A DNA stretch of 64,000 nucleotides from Bremia lactucae (lineage: Eukaryota > Oomycota > Peronosporomycetes > Peronosporales > Peronosporaceae), in the NCBI RefSeq assembly GCF_004359215.1, contig NC_090613.1, positions 2,538,356 through 2,602,355 on the forward strand, read 5' to 3'. Of the stretch, positions 31,140-42,048 are shown in pieces; within the stretch, counting starts at the first letter, position 1, and each line of letters begins with the position of its first letter. The notes beneath the pieces are model-generated. The model was not told where the DNA came from. It searched no databases and saw only the letters and a list, made by a program, of their open reading frames with translations. Made by a program: the position numbers and the translations under genes.

Positions 31140-31840
31140 ACGCGAAAGGCATCAGTGACGACTTTAAGTCGTCCTGGTTTATAAAAACTCCACGAAGAAA
31201 TCATACTTCGCGAAGAAAGACAATTATCTCTCTACTCTTCGCGAGAGGTGTGGACTGTTTACGGCCGTGCGTAAAGCCGCATGGTCCGTATATACAATTA
31301 ACGGTCTACCCCCCAAGGCATAGACCGCTAAACTTAGCGAGTACATATTTCATGGCAAGGAGTTCCTTGTCATGCACTAAATTGTTGCGTTTAGCTGGTT
31401 CAAGCTGACGCGATTGTTAACATACGACGCGCTCTACGCCGTCTTTGTCAAATGCATTGACACACAGCCGATTGCAAAATCGCTGCGTCATAGACCCTAT
31501 GAAATGGTCTGTCTTGGTCCGCAATCGCCAGGATTGGCGATTGCATTAAGCTTTGCCGGATGCCCTCCAAGGAACGCTGACAATCCGCGTTCCATGACCA
31601 CTTTACACTTTTCTTTAGTAAAAACAAAGATGTACTGTCATTTCGGCGTAATTGCACGAGTACTTGCGCAGGAACGCCGCTAAGCCGAGGAACTTTCGAA
31701 GTCCCTTTACGTTGACTTGCACAGGCCAATCGGTGATCGCCTTGATCTTTTCCGGATCCTGGCGTACCCCCAGTTCACCCACGATGTACCCAAGAAGTGG
31801 TATTTTCGCTTGCAGCGAATATGCACTTCTTGAGATATGC
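31140..31840 (-). pseudogene. D1 element: RNase H and RT thumb
   Basis: Frames 31842-31615 (IPLLGYIVGELGVRQDPEKI, KAITDWPVQVNVKGLRKFLG) and 31729-31448 (CQRSLEGIRQSLMQSPILAI, ADQDRPFHRVYDAAI) give the RT thumb and the start of RNase H; here the first acidic block reads VYDAAI. The rest (31140-31400) keeps only fragments such as HDKELLAMKYVLAKF read from 31378 down. Heavily mutated. Confidence 0.65.
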
Positions 31841-32490
31841 ATTCAACTTGGGCTTACGCATAAGTGTAAGAACCTTTTGGAAGTGGGTACGATATACTTC
31901 GACCTTCGGCTTTCCGTTCATGGCTCTGCTATGAGCGAAGACATCATTAAAAAAACTCGGCGCGAAATCCCGCACCGAACTTAGCAGATTGGTCACACAT
32001 CTGTTAAATGTCGCAGGGGCATCACTAAGTCCCTGTGGCATGACTAGCCGCTCCCATGGCATACCGCTTGGGGTGCTTATTGCTGTGAACGGGATATCTT
32101 GTACACGTATAAGCATCTGATAAAATACATCCATCAGATTCATTGACGAAAAGATAGTACTTTTTGACGTAACATCAATGCTTACGTATCAACGTTTGAG
32201 CCGGTACCGTTGCAACGTTCAATTTATTGAATGCATGCACAGTCCGCCATCATCCTAATGTTTTCGCACCCAAAAAGGTCGGAGAGCTATGTGTGGGGAG
32301 TTGATTTCATCACATGGTCCGCTGCTGAGCGAGTGGCAAAGAATTTGTCGATCGCCAATACTTGTTCACGAGGCAATTGCCACTGCTTCATGACACAGTA
32401 TTTTCTACCTGGGATCAGGTCGATTTCGTGCCGAGTGTCTTTGTCCTTAGGCAACTCGCACGGTACTGATTCAGGGTACACATCCTTAAC
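31775..32490 (-). pseudogene. D1 element: reverse transcriptase with mutated catalytic box
   Basis: Frame 32481-32287 starts RT (DTRHEIDLIPGRKYCVMKQW, VLAIDKFFATRSAADHV). Frame 32143-31775 has NLMDVFYQMLIRVQDIPFTA, STPSGMPWERLVMPQGLSDA and then FFNDVFAHSRA. The YxDD box is therefore FFND: the first catalytic Asp of the pair is Asn. D2 and D4 retain YFDD at the same site. This copy could not polymerise even without its frame breaks. Confidence 0.75.
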
Positions 32491-33455
32491 TTCTATTATA
32501 TGTTTATATATAGGTTTTGTCTTTAAAGCCTCCTAGGATTGGATCGTAAAACGTTCATCCGAGTCTTCTCATCTATGACATTTTCGTCCATCGATGAGCT
32601 GCTGAGAACCCGCTCGTTCTCAGGAAATACTATTGCCGATCGAATATCGGCCACGTAGTTGTCATATGTGACAAGTACTGCTTGACTTTGCCACTACGCA
32701 GATCACGCAAGAACCGTTTCGGTTCAAGCGTTGGGAATTGAGCTCTCTTCGAAGTTAACTCCAAAGGCGTTATTAGATCAAGTGTAAAACGCCCACACTT
32801 AATCCATTGTTTACTTAGTCATTGATTCTCTCATTTCTTTTCTTTGGAAAATATAATTAAAGGTTCCTGGGAACCTTCAACCACAGATTTCCGGGGGACT
32901 TTATTCCCACAGAAATTATTTAGGGAGTATTCTTCCCAACTGCCTCTAGCTGTGTCTTCGCTACCACAGCGAAATCCTCTACGATCGACTCTCTAGTTTA
33001 TCTAGGACATCGTACTGTCTCTTATAGACGGGCGTTCTTAACTTTCTTGGATGTTGATTTTCAAGCAAGCATCCTTGTTTAGTACCACTCATTTAACTCG
33101 GTGGTCGAACTTCGACGCTGCCTGCGCTTGTGCACCGCCGTCGGGATCTAACTCCACAATGTGTTGGGTATTTACACTGAGGTCTTGTGCAGTCATGCTA
33201 ACGCCCAATTCACAAGTGAGGCCATCACACTCACTCGTAGGACATTCGCACGCATGTGGACGCTCCAAGACGTTCATCAGATGGCCCTCCGTTGAACGAG
33301 AGACAGGCATCGGCTCGGCTTGATGCTGCCAATTTATTCATGGCTCGTACTTTCTAAGCCATGGTTATCCAAGGATAATATCAATTTGTCATCCAAATCT
33401 AGTACAATGAAATCATCATCGTACTGTTTACCCTTTAATGTGTTTTAGATACAAA
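32491..33455 (-). pseudogene. D1 element: protease tail and linker
   Basis: Minus 33310-33089 corresponds to the A1 frame at 807-1103 and its neighbour (HLMNVLERPHACECP matches HLNVLERPQACTCV), so the A and D families also share this linker. At 33360-33430 the DLDDKFD-type protease tail is visible in broken form. The remainder to 32491 has short linker words and no domain. The plus frame at 33051-33323 is opposite. Confidence 0.55.
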
Positions 33456-33764
33456 TTACACGTTTTTTATTGTTACAGATCTCCTGTTGGTAGACGCACC
33501 GTTATCCTCGTAAAGAGGCATACCGCGCTCGATAATTTTGAGATTGCGATCTTCTAGCGATTGGCGTCTAATAAAATTGTTCGACGCCCCACAACCGACG
33601 AGTGACTTAAGATGGCAACTTATTTGACACTTTAATTTCCGGGTGATGAGGTTAACCTCATTCCCAGGGGCAGTTACACCCAATGTTTGTAGGTGAGGAG
33701 CAACTTTCGTGAAAAGACCTTCAAAATTCTTTTGACGTTGCTGGATTAGTAGGGCGCTCCGCAC
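33456..33764 (-). pseudogene. D1 element: aspartic protease with lost catalytic Asp
   Basis: A 102-codon frame with FTKVAPHLQTLGVTAPGNEV, then LVGCGASNNFIRRQSLE at about residue 56. A1 has VDCGASNNF at the same site, so the catalytic Asp is Gly here. The rest of the N-terminal protease half is well preserved, which suggests loss of constraint after insertion. Confidence 0.7.
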
Positions 33765-34920
33765 CTACTGACCCGAACCGTTTTTTGACGATCCGCCTCG
33801 CCTTGCAAAATTGCATCGGCGTCGGATCCGCGTCCTCCGCTGTTCTTTGCGAGAGGTCGGTCTTTCGCACAGTATTTTTAGGCACTGGCCCTGGGGCACT
33901 ACAGGCACAGACATAGTGGCCCGTCTTTTGGCAATGATAAATTTTTTGTAACTGTTGTGACTTGAAGAGCGAGGTTTCTTGCTCTCTACATACGAGAGTT
34001 CCATGGGTTCTGGATCTCCATTTTCTTGTCGTCTCAGTGGACGATATGCACCCGAGTGATCGAAAGCCTGTTTCAGGCTGAAGTCCTCCTGTTCGGCTAT
34101 AGAGATCGCTTGGTCGAGCGACTCTAATTTTAGCCGGAACAGGTGGGTCTTAACAGGTCCGTCTGCAAGACCTTTGATAAACACAGTTTCCTGTGTGTTT
34201 TTATCAATTGGATGACTCACGATACAACTGACCAGGTATCGTGTATGTTGGGCATAAGCGTGTATGTCACGCTTGCCCTGCTTCAATTCCAAAATCTCAG
34301 TCCGAGCCCTGAATTTGGCACGTGGCGGCTTAGGTTTGTGTGAACCGGATCTTAAAGACCTCGTACGACCCCCAAAAATGGGTCGTGAAGCTTGGGCCCT
34401 AAGGCCCAAGATTTGGCACTTCCGGCTTAGTCGGACATGCCATATTTCACTTTCTTCACATGACCACCAATACAGCGAGCTTCTATCGCGTCGTCTAATT
34501 CGACAAACCATGTCAAAATGGAGTCGCCATCGACTGACTTTAACGTAGAGATTTCGATCTTTAAACTTTCGTGTCGACGTGGAAACGTCGGCCGGCTAGC
34601 AGCATTTACATGCTGCTGTCTCAATAATTCCAAGTGTTGCACCCTGTTCTTTCAACACCTCCGCGTGTTGAGAGCCTTGCTGGTGTAGCAAGGCTACTTT
34701 CTCTCATGCCCGTCGAGTTCCTGTTCTATGAACTCGGCTGTGACCGCATATTGTTCATTTCTGCCCTGAGTGTACAGCATGGCGCCAACGGCTGGCTCGT
34801 CTATGCCCGAGCCCATTCGTTTGATCGCTCTCTAGTCAAGGTCACTCAAATGGGTAAACCTGTCACGCATGGCGTGATAGCCTTCTTGAGGGGTTGGAAA
34901 GCTTCTTCCTTCTTCATTTA
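33765..34920 (-). pseudogene. D1 element: Gag
   Basis: The 248-codon frame 34511-33765 carries the capsid blocks AKFRARTEILELKQGKRDIH, YAQHTRYLVSCIVSHPIDKN, TVFIKGLADGPVKTHLFRLK, SIAEQEDFSLKQAFDHSGAY and PEPMELSYVESKKPRSSS, then frame-shifts in the zinc knuckle, where only HCQKTGHY-type residues remain in another frame. The upstream frame 34642-34427 adds RHESLKIEISTLKSVDGDSI and WFVELDDAIEARCI. The start is probably near 34917 (MKKEE). This is the most complete A/D-type Gag here. Confidence 0.75.
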
Positions 34921-34960
34921 ACATGTCCATGTTGAATGGAACGTCCTTAGGTCATTGAAT

Positions 34961-34979
34961 GGACTACGAAGTGGTACCA
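34961..34979 (-). other. Primer binding site of D1
   Basis: The minus strand reads TGGTACCACTTCGTAGTCC two bases inside the LTR end CCCGTTACA. It differs from the A and C sites (TGGTAGCAC) by one base in the first nine. Confidence 0.6.
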
Positions 34980-34981
34980 GC

Positions 34982-35483
34982 TGTAACGGGTCACCTTTTC
35001 ACTATTACTGATCAGTACTAGTTAAACTTACGCTGGTTACAGTGTAGGTTAGGTGCCTCGAAACTACACGTACACATAGGTTCAAAGCTTTCTTATGAAG
35101 CTAAGGGTCTTTGGCTTAAAGGTCTAGACTAAGGCTTTAGAATAGAGAAAGTAAAACTGTATTGACATATTTAGACCTACCTACGATAATCTATCGACTA
35201 CTGAACCTATAATATTAATAGCTTACTACGTATAGCGCCAACTTGCGCACCTTACAATCGTGTCTTTTAAAGATTGGCGAGGTTGATGTAGATTTAAATC
35301 AACCAATCATAGAGTAAATGTATTATTGAATCAATATCACCAAATTTGATAATATTGGAACTATCAAGTCAAAATTATTAAAGATAATAATTTTGTACTT
35401 CATTATTTATTTCCTCTCATAGAAAATTATATTTATTGTCCCTCTTATAGGAAAGAAAACTTATGTGTCGGAACCCCGTTACA
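34982..35483 (-). repeat. LTR-D, 5' LTR of element D1
   Basis: A 502-bp LTR. The minus strand starts TGTAACGGGGTTCCG and ends GTGACCCGTTACA. Primer site and Gag follow on the minus strand. With the copy at 27045-27563 it brackets an 8.4-kb element containing all gypsy domains plus aORF2. The outer flank 35484-35849 has no gene; its first 30 bases faintly resemble the copia LLHFDICGP region seen at 55860-55895. Confidence 0.8.
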
Positions 35484-35849
35484 TTGGCTGTTTGCACTTT
35501 GATATGTTCCGATGTATTTAATCGAGCAAGAAATTACCAGATAAAAACCTCAAGTAGCATTTTTGCATGTGTCCAATCCTGCACACTTAGCAGGTCAAGC
35601 TTACTTATTATTCAGTAATTTGACTTGCCAATTGACTTCCACACAAAGTGTGGCTTAAAAATGACCACCAAACACGCAACTATTGAGTCGCAACGATAAT
35701 ATTTGGGACATACTCGTAATGACAAAAAGCAATATACCAAGCAATAATCACCTCTAGCCATTAAAGCATCGGTTCATCAGCTACACAATAGATTTGTTAG
35801 GTGCACCGATTGAATTGGTGCATATGAAAACATTATTTACGATCGATTA

Positions 35850-36391
35850 TGTAACGGGTACAGTTCGATGTTATTTCGTCAATTGCGCCACGCTCTTCTT
35901 AAGCACACGCCTTACCACAGCGAGGAAGCGGTTTGACCGTCTTCTCTCACGTGCAGTGAGCTAGTTGGTGGGCGCCGAAGCGACCTCACCCAACGAACTA
36001 AAAGCTTTGGTTGACGTGACGTCACAGGAGCGGTACTCCGGCTCCACGTGCGCACTTACGAACTAGGAGTAGTTTTCAGACAGATTTGTATTTAATCGTA
36101 TAAAATATCAATACCTATTTTAACCAATCCAAAATTCCATCTCTGTAGATATGCACTTTATTTATTGCGAGCGTAATATTCTATATACTTAGAATCTTGG
36201 ATAACGCTAGACGTCATCCCTTCCAATATGAATGCACAAATGTGCATAACATACACAAGGGTGGGTAACAATGTGAACCACACCCAATTGGTGGTCTAAT
36301 TACTTTACTTAAGCAATTGACCATCCCCTTAAGTACACAAAGTATACTTAACGGGGATTGTGTAACATAGATTAACTTTAGCCCGTTAACC
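35850..36391 (-). repeat. LTR-C, 3' LTR of element C6
   Basis: Reverse complement of the C3 and C4 LTRs. On the minus strand it runs from about TTAACGGGCTAAAG to ACCCGTTACA at 35850. The polypurine-like tract TTAAGGGAGGATGG lies beside its start on the right (36391-36404), showing that the C6 internal region is to the right and that pol is on the minus strand. The dyad near 36208-36222 is mutated (AACGCTAGACGTCATCC). Confidence 0.7.
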
Positions 36392-36519
36392 ATCCTCCCT
36401 TAAGAACGACTTAACATTTTGCAAATTCGTCAAAGAGGAGCGAGGAACAGCGAGCTGCTTTAGGCGCCGCTTTAGTTATCTCAGTCACTCTAGCAACCTG
36501 TGCATGCACGGCGCGAGAC

Positions 36520-37450
36520 ATGCCACCTTAAAGGTGCAAAACTGGTAGGTCGTCTACAAAGACACCCCTCAACTACGCAAGAAGAGCACGCGCCGCATTA
36601 ACACGGCACCGGCGCCTGGTGCCTCAGTGGAAACGCCGACAGCTACTGATGCTGCTGTTGCACTTTTAAGTGGGCTGAATGATATATTGCACTTTCACAG
36701 TGAAGATGTAGATCCGTCGCTCATTGTTGAGTACAATGAGTCGACATCGCTGCCATCACCTGCTATACCATTTGAGACATAGCGGAGAGGCCTAAGCTGG
36801 TGCACCTTTTCATAGGCAGTCACCAAACCGGGCACGTCAATACGTAGGGTACGATCGGTTCCCAAGAGTCGAAATTCTTCGGGTATTCCCTCCAGTGGAC
36901 GAGGATTTGATATTTTAGCCTCGAGGAGCGGCGGTCAAGCAACCCTCCAACAAGGAAACATTTGATTCCCACCCGCAACCATCAGTGCTTGATAGGAGTG
37001 GCGATTTTACCTACCTAATAGCGGCTGTCTTACCCGCGTCCGTTCAGTCGCTGGCGTTAAGCTGAACAACGCTTTGGGGATCTCGAGTGTCAAGTCTTGC
37101 GACTGACCTCGGATCTTCAGGATGTCCGCGCAAAGGATCGTCCGGGTTATGAACGCCTAAAACTTCGTTTTGACATATTGGAAAAGAGATGTTGAAGGAC
37201 CCGCATTACGCGCGTGGTATCCCTCGCTCTCCGAGCCGCCGTTCATGTGAAAAGAGAAGGTTGGAGGCAAGTCTTTCGCTTTCCTCATCTCCCTCATATG
37301 TTTGACACTCGACCCAGAGTCGGCGTCACCATCTGACTCCTTACACTGATGGGGATATGTGAACTCATTTGGGTCTACATACCGTTTGGGAAGACCCACG
37401 TTTAAAACGGGGTGCGTCTTCATTCTTCATATACAGGGGAAGGGAGGGCC
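36520..37450 (+). pseudogene. aORF1 of C6: antisense ORF, partly deleted
   Basis: ATG at 36520 (MPP, then a stop where C3 has KRC) is followed by TKTPLNY and, in the next frame, TRRINTAPAPGASVETPTAT and SEDVDPSLIVEYNESTSLPS. After about 36778 some 1 kb found in C3 is missing. The distal part is still recognisable as MLKDPHYARGIPRSPSRRSC and RRHHLTPYTDG (37188-37350). Against C3, the stretch 36655-36760 differs mostly at third codon positions. Function unknown. Confidence 0.55.
36780..37000 (-). pseudogene. C6 element: Pol chromodomain remnant
   Basis: The minus strand has RIDVPGLVTAYEKVHQLRPL, the C-terminal helix region of the chromodomain, preceded by RLLEAKISNPRPLEG-type decayed sequence. 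It corresponds to 47864-48064 in C3. It overlaps the aORF1 interval on the other strand. Confidence 0.5.
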
Positions 37451-37892
37451 TATAATTTAGGTCTATAACCTCTTTCACCACCGAAAACGGCTCGATGAAA
37501 GGTTGCAATAATTTCGTAAGAGTACAGAAATTGCATTTTTAGGTAGAGTAGCACTTAATAGTACCATATCCCCAACACTAAAGCGTTCAATGTTTTTGCG
37601 ACTCTTTTGGCCAGCATGTTCATTTAGTTTATCCTGCGCTTGCCATCGCGTCACGGACTTATCGTATGAAGGCTAATTTCTCATCCGCAAAGGATTGAGC
37701 TTCGCTCACGCTTCCTGCATCCAACTCGCCTATGTCACCACCGAGAGGTCGGTCATAGGACGTGATTGTCATCAACAAAACATCATTTTTATTTTGGAGC
37801 ACAGGCATTCTTTGCCGTGACTCCATACTGACCGCTGCCAAACCGGCAGGGGCAAGTTCCTGTCTTTGAGATGATACCCTCACGGGTCATCG
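37157..37892 (-). pseudogene. C6 element: integrase C-terminal domain and tail
   Basis: Frame 37423-37157 begins MKTHPVLNVGLPKRYVDPNE (HPxxxVGxxKRYVDP, the integrase C-terminal box) and continues into a Ser/Glu-rich tail. The sequence 37660-37890 holds PLGGDIGELDAGSVSEAQSF and NKNDVLLMTITSYDRP, which are conserved in C3 and C4 between the catalytic core and the C-terminal box. The region from 37430 to 37660 is degraded. Confidence 0.65.
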
Positions 37893-38734
37893 TCATATTG
37901 ACGAAACTATGTCCCTCTTTCGTATCGAGCGTAGTGAGGGGCCTTCCTCCCCACTAGGATACGGGTAGCGCACAAACGAGACTGGCGTCCGAGGATGGCA
38001 CAGTCCGTTTATATGAAACGGTGTCTCACCCGTACTGGCGTGGACATTGATATTTATAGCGAACTTCACAAAAGACAATTGTTTGCTTCATTCTTTGGGG
38101 GGGGGCTATCGTGCGTAATACATCCGCCACGACCCGATTGGCACGTTCTGTTTGGCCATCGATCTGGAGATGATCTGCGGTTGACATGCGGAGCTTGCAA
38201 CCTAGCAGCTCAAACACATGACGCCAAAAACTGGACGTAAACGTGGATCCCGGTCCGATACTATGAGCTCGGGCATCCGTGTAGTCGGTACATATGATCC
38301 AGAAACAAGAGAGCTGCCTCCTTGCCTGTGAACGATATTTTACATGGTGCTAAATGCACCATTTTGCTCAGTTTGTCTACCAAGATGACGAGCACCGTCT
38401 GACCCTTGTGGTCGACCGGAATGCCAAACATGAAGTCCAGACTAACCGACTTCCAGCAATCCGTTGGAATCGGTAGTGGCTTCAATGGCGCACTGCTAAA
38501 CGGTGCTTTACGCGCTGACACGGTTTGCACGAACGAATATAGTTGGCCACCCATCAATATAGGTGTGGCCACCAAAAAAGCCTCTGACACTCGTAAGCAT
38601 GTCTTTTCACGGCCTAGATACCCACTCGATGGTGCAACGTGGAGCTTGTGAAGTATTCTCAACTTGAGACCTGTTTCATGAGGGACATAAGTTTTCAAGG
38701 GATCACAATAACAGCTGGTACCATAACAGGTCAT
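37893..38734 (-). pseudogene. C6 element: integrase catalytic region
   Basis: Frame 38734-38261 gives LHKLHVAPSSGYLGREKTCL (zinc domain; the Cys pair is missing), SVSLDFMFGIPVDHKGQTVL (first catalytic D) and [20 protein letters not shown]. Frame 38217-38026 gives the E block [10 protein letters not shown] in a mutated form ([20 protein letters not shown]). Frame 38078-37893 gives [20 protein letters not shown]. Catalytic positions D and E are visible, and the middle D lies in a broken stretch near 38250. Confidence 0.7.
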
Positions 38735-38979
38735 CGCTGTAGCTAAAGCGACTTAGTTAAGCCTTCGGGTGCGACGAAAGGGAGACCTTTAGTTTACCTA
38801 AGTGATCCAACAGCAGACAACAATGTTTTTTTCTGACTGTTGCTCTCCACCGTCACGAGGTAGGCCTTCATGGCTGCCGACGTTGACGACTCAACATGAG
38901 CCTAAGCACGAGTCACACTTTCTTGGTGTCTTTCCTCGAAGTCTGGTCTGCGCGATAATGCGTCAGCCAAGACATTCGA

Positions 38980-39460
38980 CTTACTCGGCTTGTATTCAAC
39001 TTGAAATTAAATTCAGAGAAGAATGTTAGCCATCATGCCATTCGAGGCGAGAGTTGCGGTGAGTTTATTGCGCTCAGCATTGATGCGTGATCCGTAAACC
39101 AACAAATGGTTTGGTGTCCAATAGGTGCACTCGAACTCATACAAGAGTTTACTTTATTCAAAGAAGCTCCTTTTTCATGCACAGGATGATTCAGTTCTGC
39201 GGCTTTTAAATGCCAGGACTGAAGAAATGACACGGTCAACGCCGTCGTCATCCTTCTGCATGAGCGCGCATCCGATTGCAAAACAATTGCTTGCATCATC
39301 GCAGACAACGCTAAAGGGCTAATCCGCGTCTGGCAATGCCAATACTGGAGCCTCTGCAAGAGATTGCTTCACTTAGGTGAACGCATCTTCTTATTCTTTT
39401 AACCAAAATCCATTCTGCGTCCTTTTAAAAAGGTCAGACAATAATTAAATCTGCTCAGCA
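38980..39460 (-). pseudogene. C6 element: RNase H
   Basis: Frame 39359-39033 and neighbours carry blocks equal to C4 RNase H: LALSAMMQAIVL (decayed first D block), LKAAELNHPVHEK (E block altered) and FTDHASMLSAINSPQLSPRM (second D). It is more decayed than the C3 or C4 copies. At 38980-39030 the strand reads the VEYKPSKSNVLADALSR type end. Confidence 0.65.
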
Positions 39461-40377
39461 TAATTTTTGCTATATTTATGCAAGTAATTAGCGAGCCTTA
39501 GGAATTGGCTCAAATCCTTTACATGCCTTGGGATTGGCCATTCCTTTATGATTTTACCTTGTCTGGACCTGCTCGTACACCATGTGTACGTACGATGCAA
39601 CCCAGCACATGTATCTCGGGGACCCAATGACGCACTTTTGCAAGTTGACGTTCGATTGGGAGTCACCCAAAGTCTTCAACACAGCGTCGAGATGGCGCTT
39701 GTGCGACTCTAATCGGTCAGCCCGTCCTCGGCCCTACTATGCACGAATACATCGTCAAAGTAATGGGGTGTGTAGGCACGGTGCTGACACATCACGTGAG
39801 CCACCACTTGGTTGAATGTCGCTGGTGTTTTTTTTTAAACCTTGGGGCATCACACGCTACTCTCAAAGCATACCGCTTGGGGTGCTTACAGCTGTTTTGG
39901 CTACATCGGACTGTCTCATGAGTAACTGATAGTAGTCATCTTTTAAATCAAACGCGGAAAAGGTAGGTGACTTTCCCATGGAGTTCAACAGTACATATTT
40001 CCGCGAGATTGGCGTTTGCGCCGGTATGGTCGCCGTGTTCAGCTTATTGCAAGCATGATCACGGGTCATCCACCTGTGGCTTTACGCCCCCAAAAGGTCG
40101 CGCTGCAGTGAGGCGATTTGCTCTCACGCACATGTCCCGCCTTGGCTCCTTTGTCGAAGAAATCATCGATAGAATCGACTTGTTCATTCGACAACGGCCA
40201 TGCCTTGTCACACAATACTTAGTGCCAGCTTCCAACGGAATTTCGTGCCCGATGCCCTATCTGCTGGCAAATGGCTCGGCAATTCTTCTGGGAACACATC
40301 ACGATATTTTCCACAGAACTGCAAGAAACGGACTGTCTCTCAAGGCATCCCAACTTTGAAAAGCGATCCGTATCTTT
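39461..40377 (-). pseudogene. C6 element: reverse transcriptase
   Basis: Minus frame 40069-39863 holds CNKLNTATIPAQTPISRKYV, SAFDLKDDYYQLLMRQSDVA and STPSGML. The DNA at 39740-39775 still encodes HYFDDVFVHS on the minus strand. The 5' part (40110-40280) has IDDFFDKGAKAGHVRESKSP-type residues. The opposing plus frames are shadows. The catalytic aspartates look intact in DNA, but the frame is broken. Confidence 0.72.
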
Positions 40378-40916
40378 TTGTCCGTTTCTAGGACGCTCTT
40401 GTCTTTTGTGAACGACGAGCTCCAGTCCACCAAGTTATCTTATGGAACTGGTGTGACTATTTCGAGGATCTTTCCTTCCTTTAATTCGGCAAATAACAGA
40501 TCTCACGCCACCTCCGGGGTTTTTACTATCTCCTCAGCAAATTTTAAGACTTGCTGGAGCACCTCCACTCAGAATGCCTCTGTTATTTTTTCTTCGACGG
40601 CCTCGGACACCTCGTTCGAAGGCACATCCTCTTTTGTCAGTACCAGTCCAAAGGTCACTTGTTTTGACGTGCCTTTAATCGTCCTAATCTGTCGGGTACT
40701 CGTTCTCCAAGTAACCACGACCTTTGACGGGGAAGCAGGTGCCGTTGCTTTCCCGGCTAACGCACCACTTCCAACCGCACCAGGGTCTTGGCTATTTCTA
40801 CACTTGGTGATAGAGCTTGTGAGCGGGCAGTCACATGTAGCACGTCTATAGATGATGCATTTTCCACTTGGGATTCGCTTTATAGGCAATTGATTTTTTG
40901 CATATTTTTGCACCAC
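40378..40916 (-). pseudogene. C6 element: linker upstream of RT (5' truncated)
   Basis: Minus frame 40916-40569: CRNSQDPGAVGSGALAGKAT, VVVTWRTSTRQIRTIKGTSK and LVLTKEDVPSNEVSEAVEEK. These match the C3 and C4 linkers (17600-17860 and 22240-22440). Upstream of about 40810 the match to C stops. No C6 protease, Gag or 5' LTR is present; B2 sequence begins by 40978. Confidence 0.65.
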
Positions 40917-40977
40917 CTGATCAGGCTATCTGCACGCGATCGCAATTCTTAGCTGCTCGTAAGGGTAAAAAGACCCT

Positions 40978-41260
40978 ATGGAGATATGTCTAGGATTTAA
41001 AAACTCTTATTGCCGCTATGAATTAAAACCTAATGCAAGACGTTATTTGAGTAACCGTCTTTGTAAAGGGTCTCAAACTGGGCGTTGCCCGGACGGAATC
41101 GTACCGATCCCATGCCATGGCGTTAAATGCGGAGTTAGACCTGACGTCCTCTCGCGTAAGTACGCCGGAATACCGTATAAAGTCTTTGAGAACATCGGAT
41201 TCGTCTAATAAACCGGAACCCGTGTAATTAAGCCTCGCTGAGGAAGGAGAGCTTTAAGCT
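40978..41260 (+). pseudogene. B2 element: probable Gag fragment
   Basis: A 76-codon frame (MEICLGFKNSYCRYELKPNA ...) stops at 41208, 52 bases before the B2 zinc knuckle. Position and polarity suggest B-family Gag, but I have no intact B Gag here for comparison (B1 lost it by deletion), so this call rests on context. Confidence 0.35.
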
Positions 41261-41377
41261 ATGAAACATCACAGACACATCCGGAGATGCTTTATGTGCG
41301 GGAGTACTAAGCACTTGCACCCGGCTTGTCCGTTGTGCAACTCGCACAAAGCTCGAAAGAGCAATAACCTCACCTGA
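41261..41377 (+). pseudogene. B2 element: Gag zinc knuckle (38-codon frame)
   Basis: ATG 41261 to TGA 41377. The segment RCFMCGSTKHLHPACPLCN contains CX2CX4HX4C. It lies just upstream of the B2 protease, as expected for the nucleocapsid end of Gag. The second position after the knuckle has an extra CPLC pair. It supplies the nucleocapsid part missing from B1. Confidence 0.6.
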
Positions 41378-42048
41378 TATCAGAAATCTGGTATAGTGCG
41401 AGAAAATGCCGATACCCAGTAGGGCGGAGCGCCCTACTGGAAAAAAGTTAAGCTCTGTGGAACCTCAAAGAGCTCTTTGCTAAATTACACATGGGGAGTG
41501 ATTACAAGCTCGGCTTGTAAGTCACAAGAGCGACTGTTAAGGACTTCGATAAGCTATAGTCAATTTTATTGACTCAGGAGCATCTTGCAATTATGCTCGA
41601 CGTCCAATCCTTGGAGAATCTGCGATATGCTGAGGCGATTAAAGTGCATGAAGGATATTCAATCACAGTTAGCTAAGCGGCTAAAAGTCGTATTACCGTA
41701 CCTAAAGCTTCTCTGAACTTCGATACCAAATTTCTGGACTTTGACAGTATGGAACGCTGTCTTGTCCTTGAACTAGATTCGATATATGATCTCATCTTTG
41801 GTATGGCTTGGCTTGAACGCCATGGGCCATGGATTGATTGGAGGTCTAAGACCTTAGGCGCCACGCGCAATGTTCCTAGCGAAGTTTTGGAGAGTCATGA
41901 CCCCCCCCCTTATGCAAGGCAACAAAAGCGTCATTGGCGTCAGCCTCTGACAGAATCTGTCAGTGTGTTAGACGTTGGAATGTCTAAATTAATTAACTCC
42001 AATGTTGAAAACAATATTCGTGAGCGCAGATCATTAGTTTTTGGTTAA
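41378..42048 (+). pseudogene. B2 element: aspartic protease
   Basis: At about 41560-41625 the frame reads FIDSGASCNYARRPILGESA, a retropepsin active site with the DSGA motif intact. It then breaks, and at 41749-42048 continues ELDSIYDLIFGMAWLERHGP / WIDWRSKTLGATRNVPSEVL and SVSVLDVGMSKLINSN, which match B1 (13511-13690). The run CCCCCCCC near 41902 may be an error-prone homopolymer. Confidence 0.7.
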
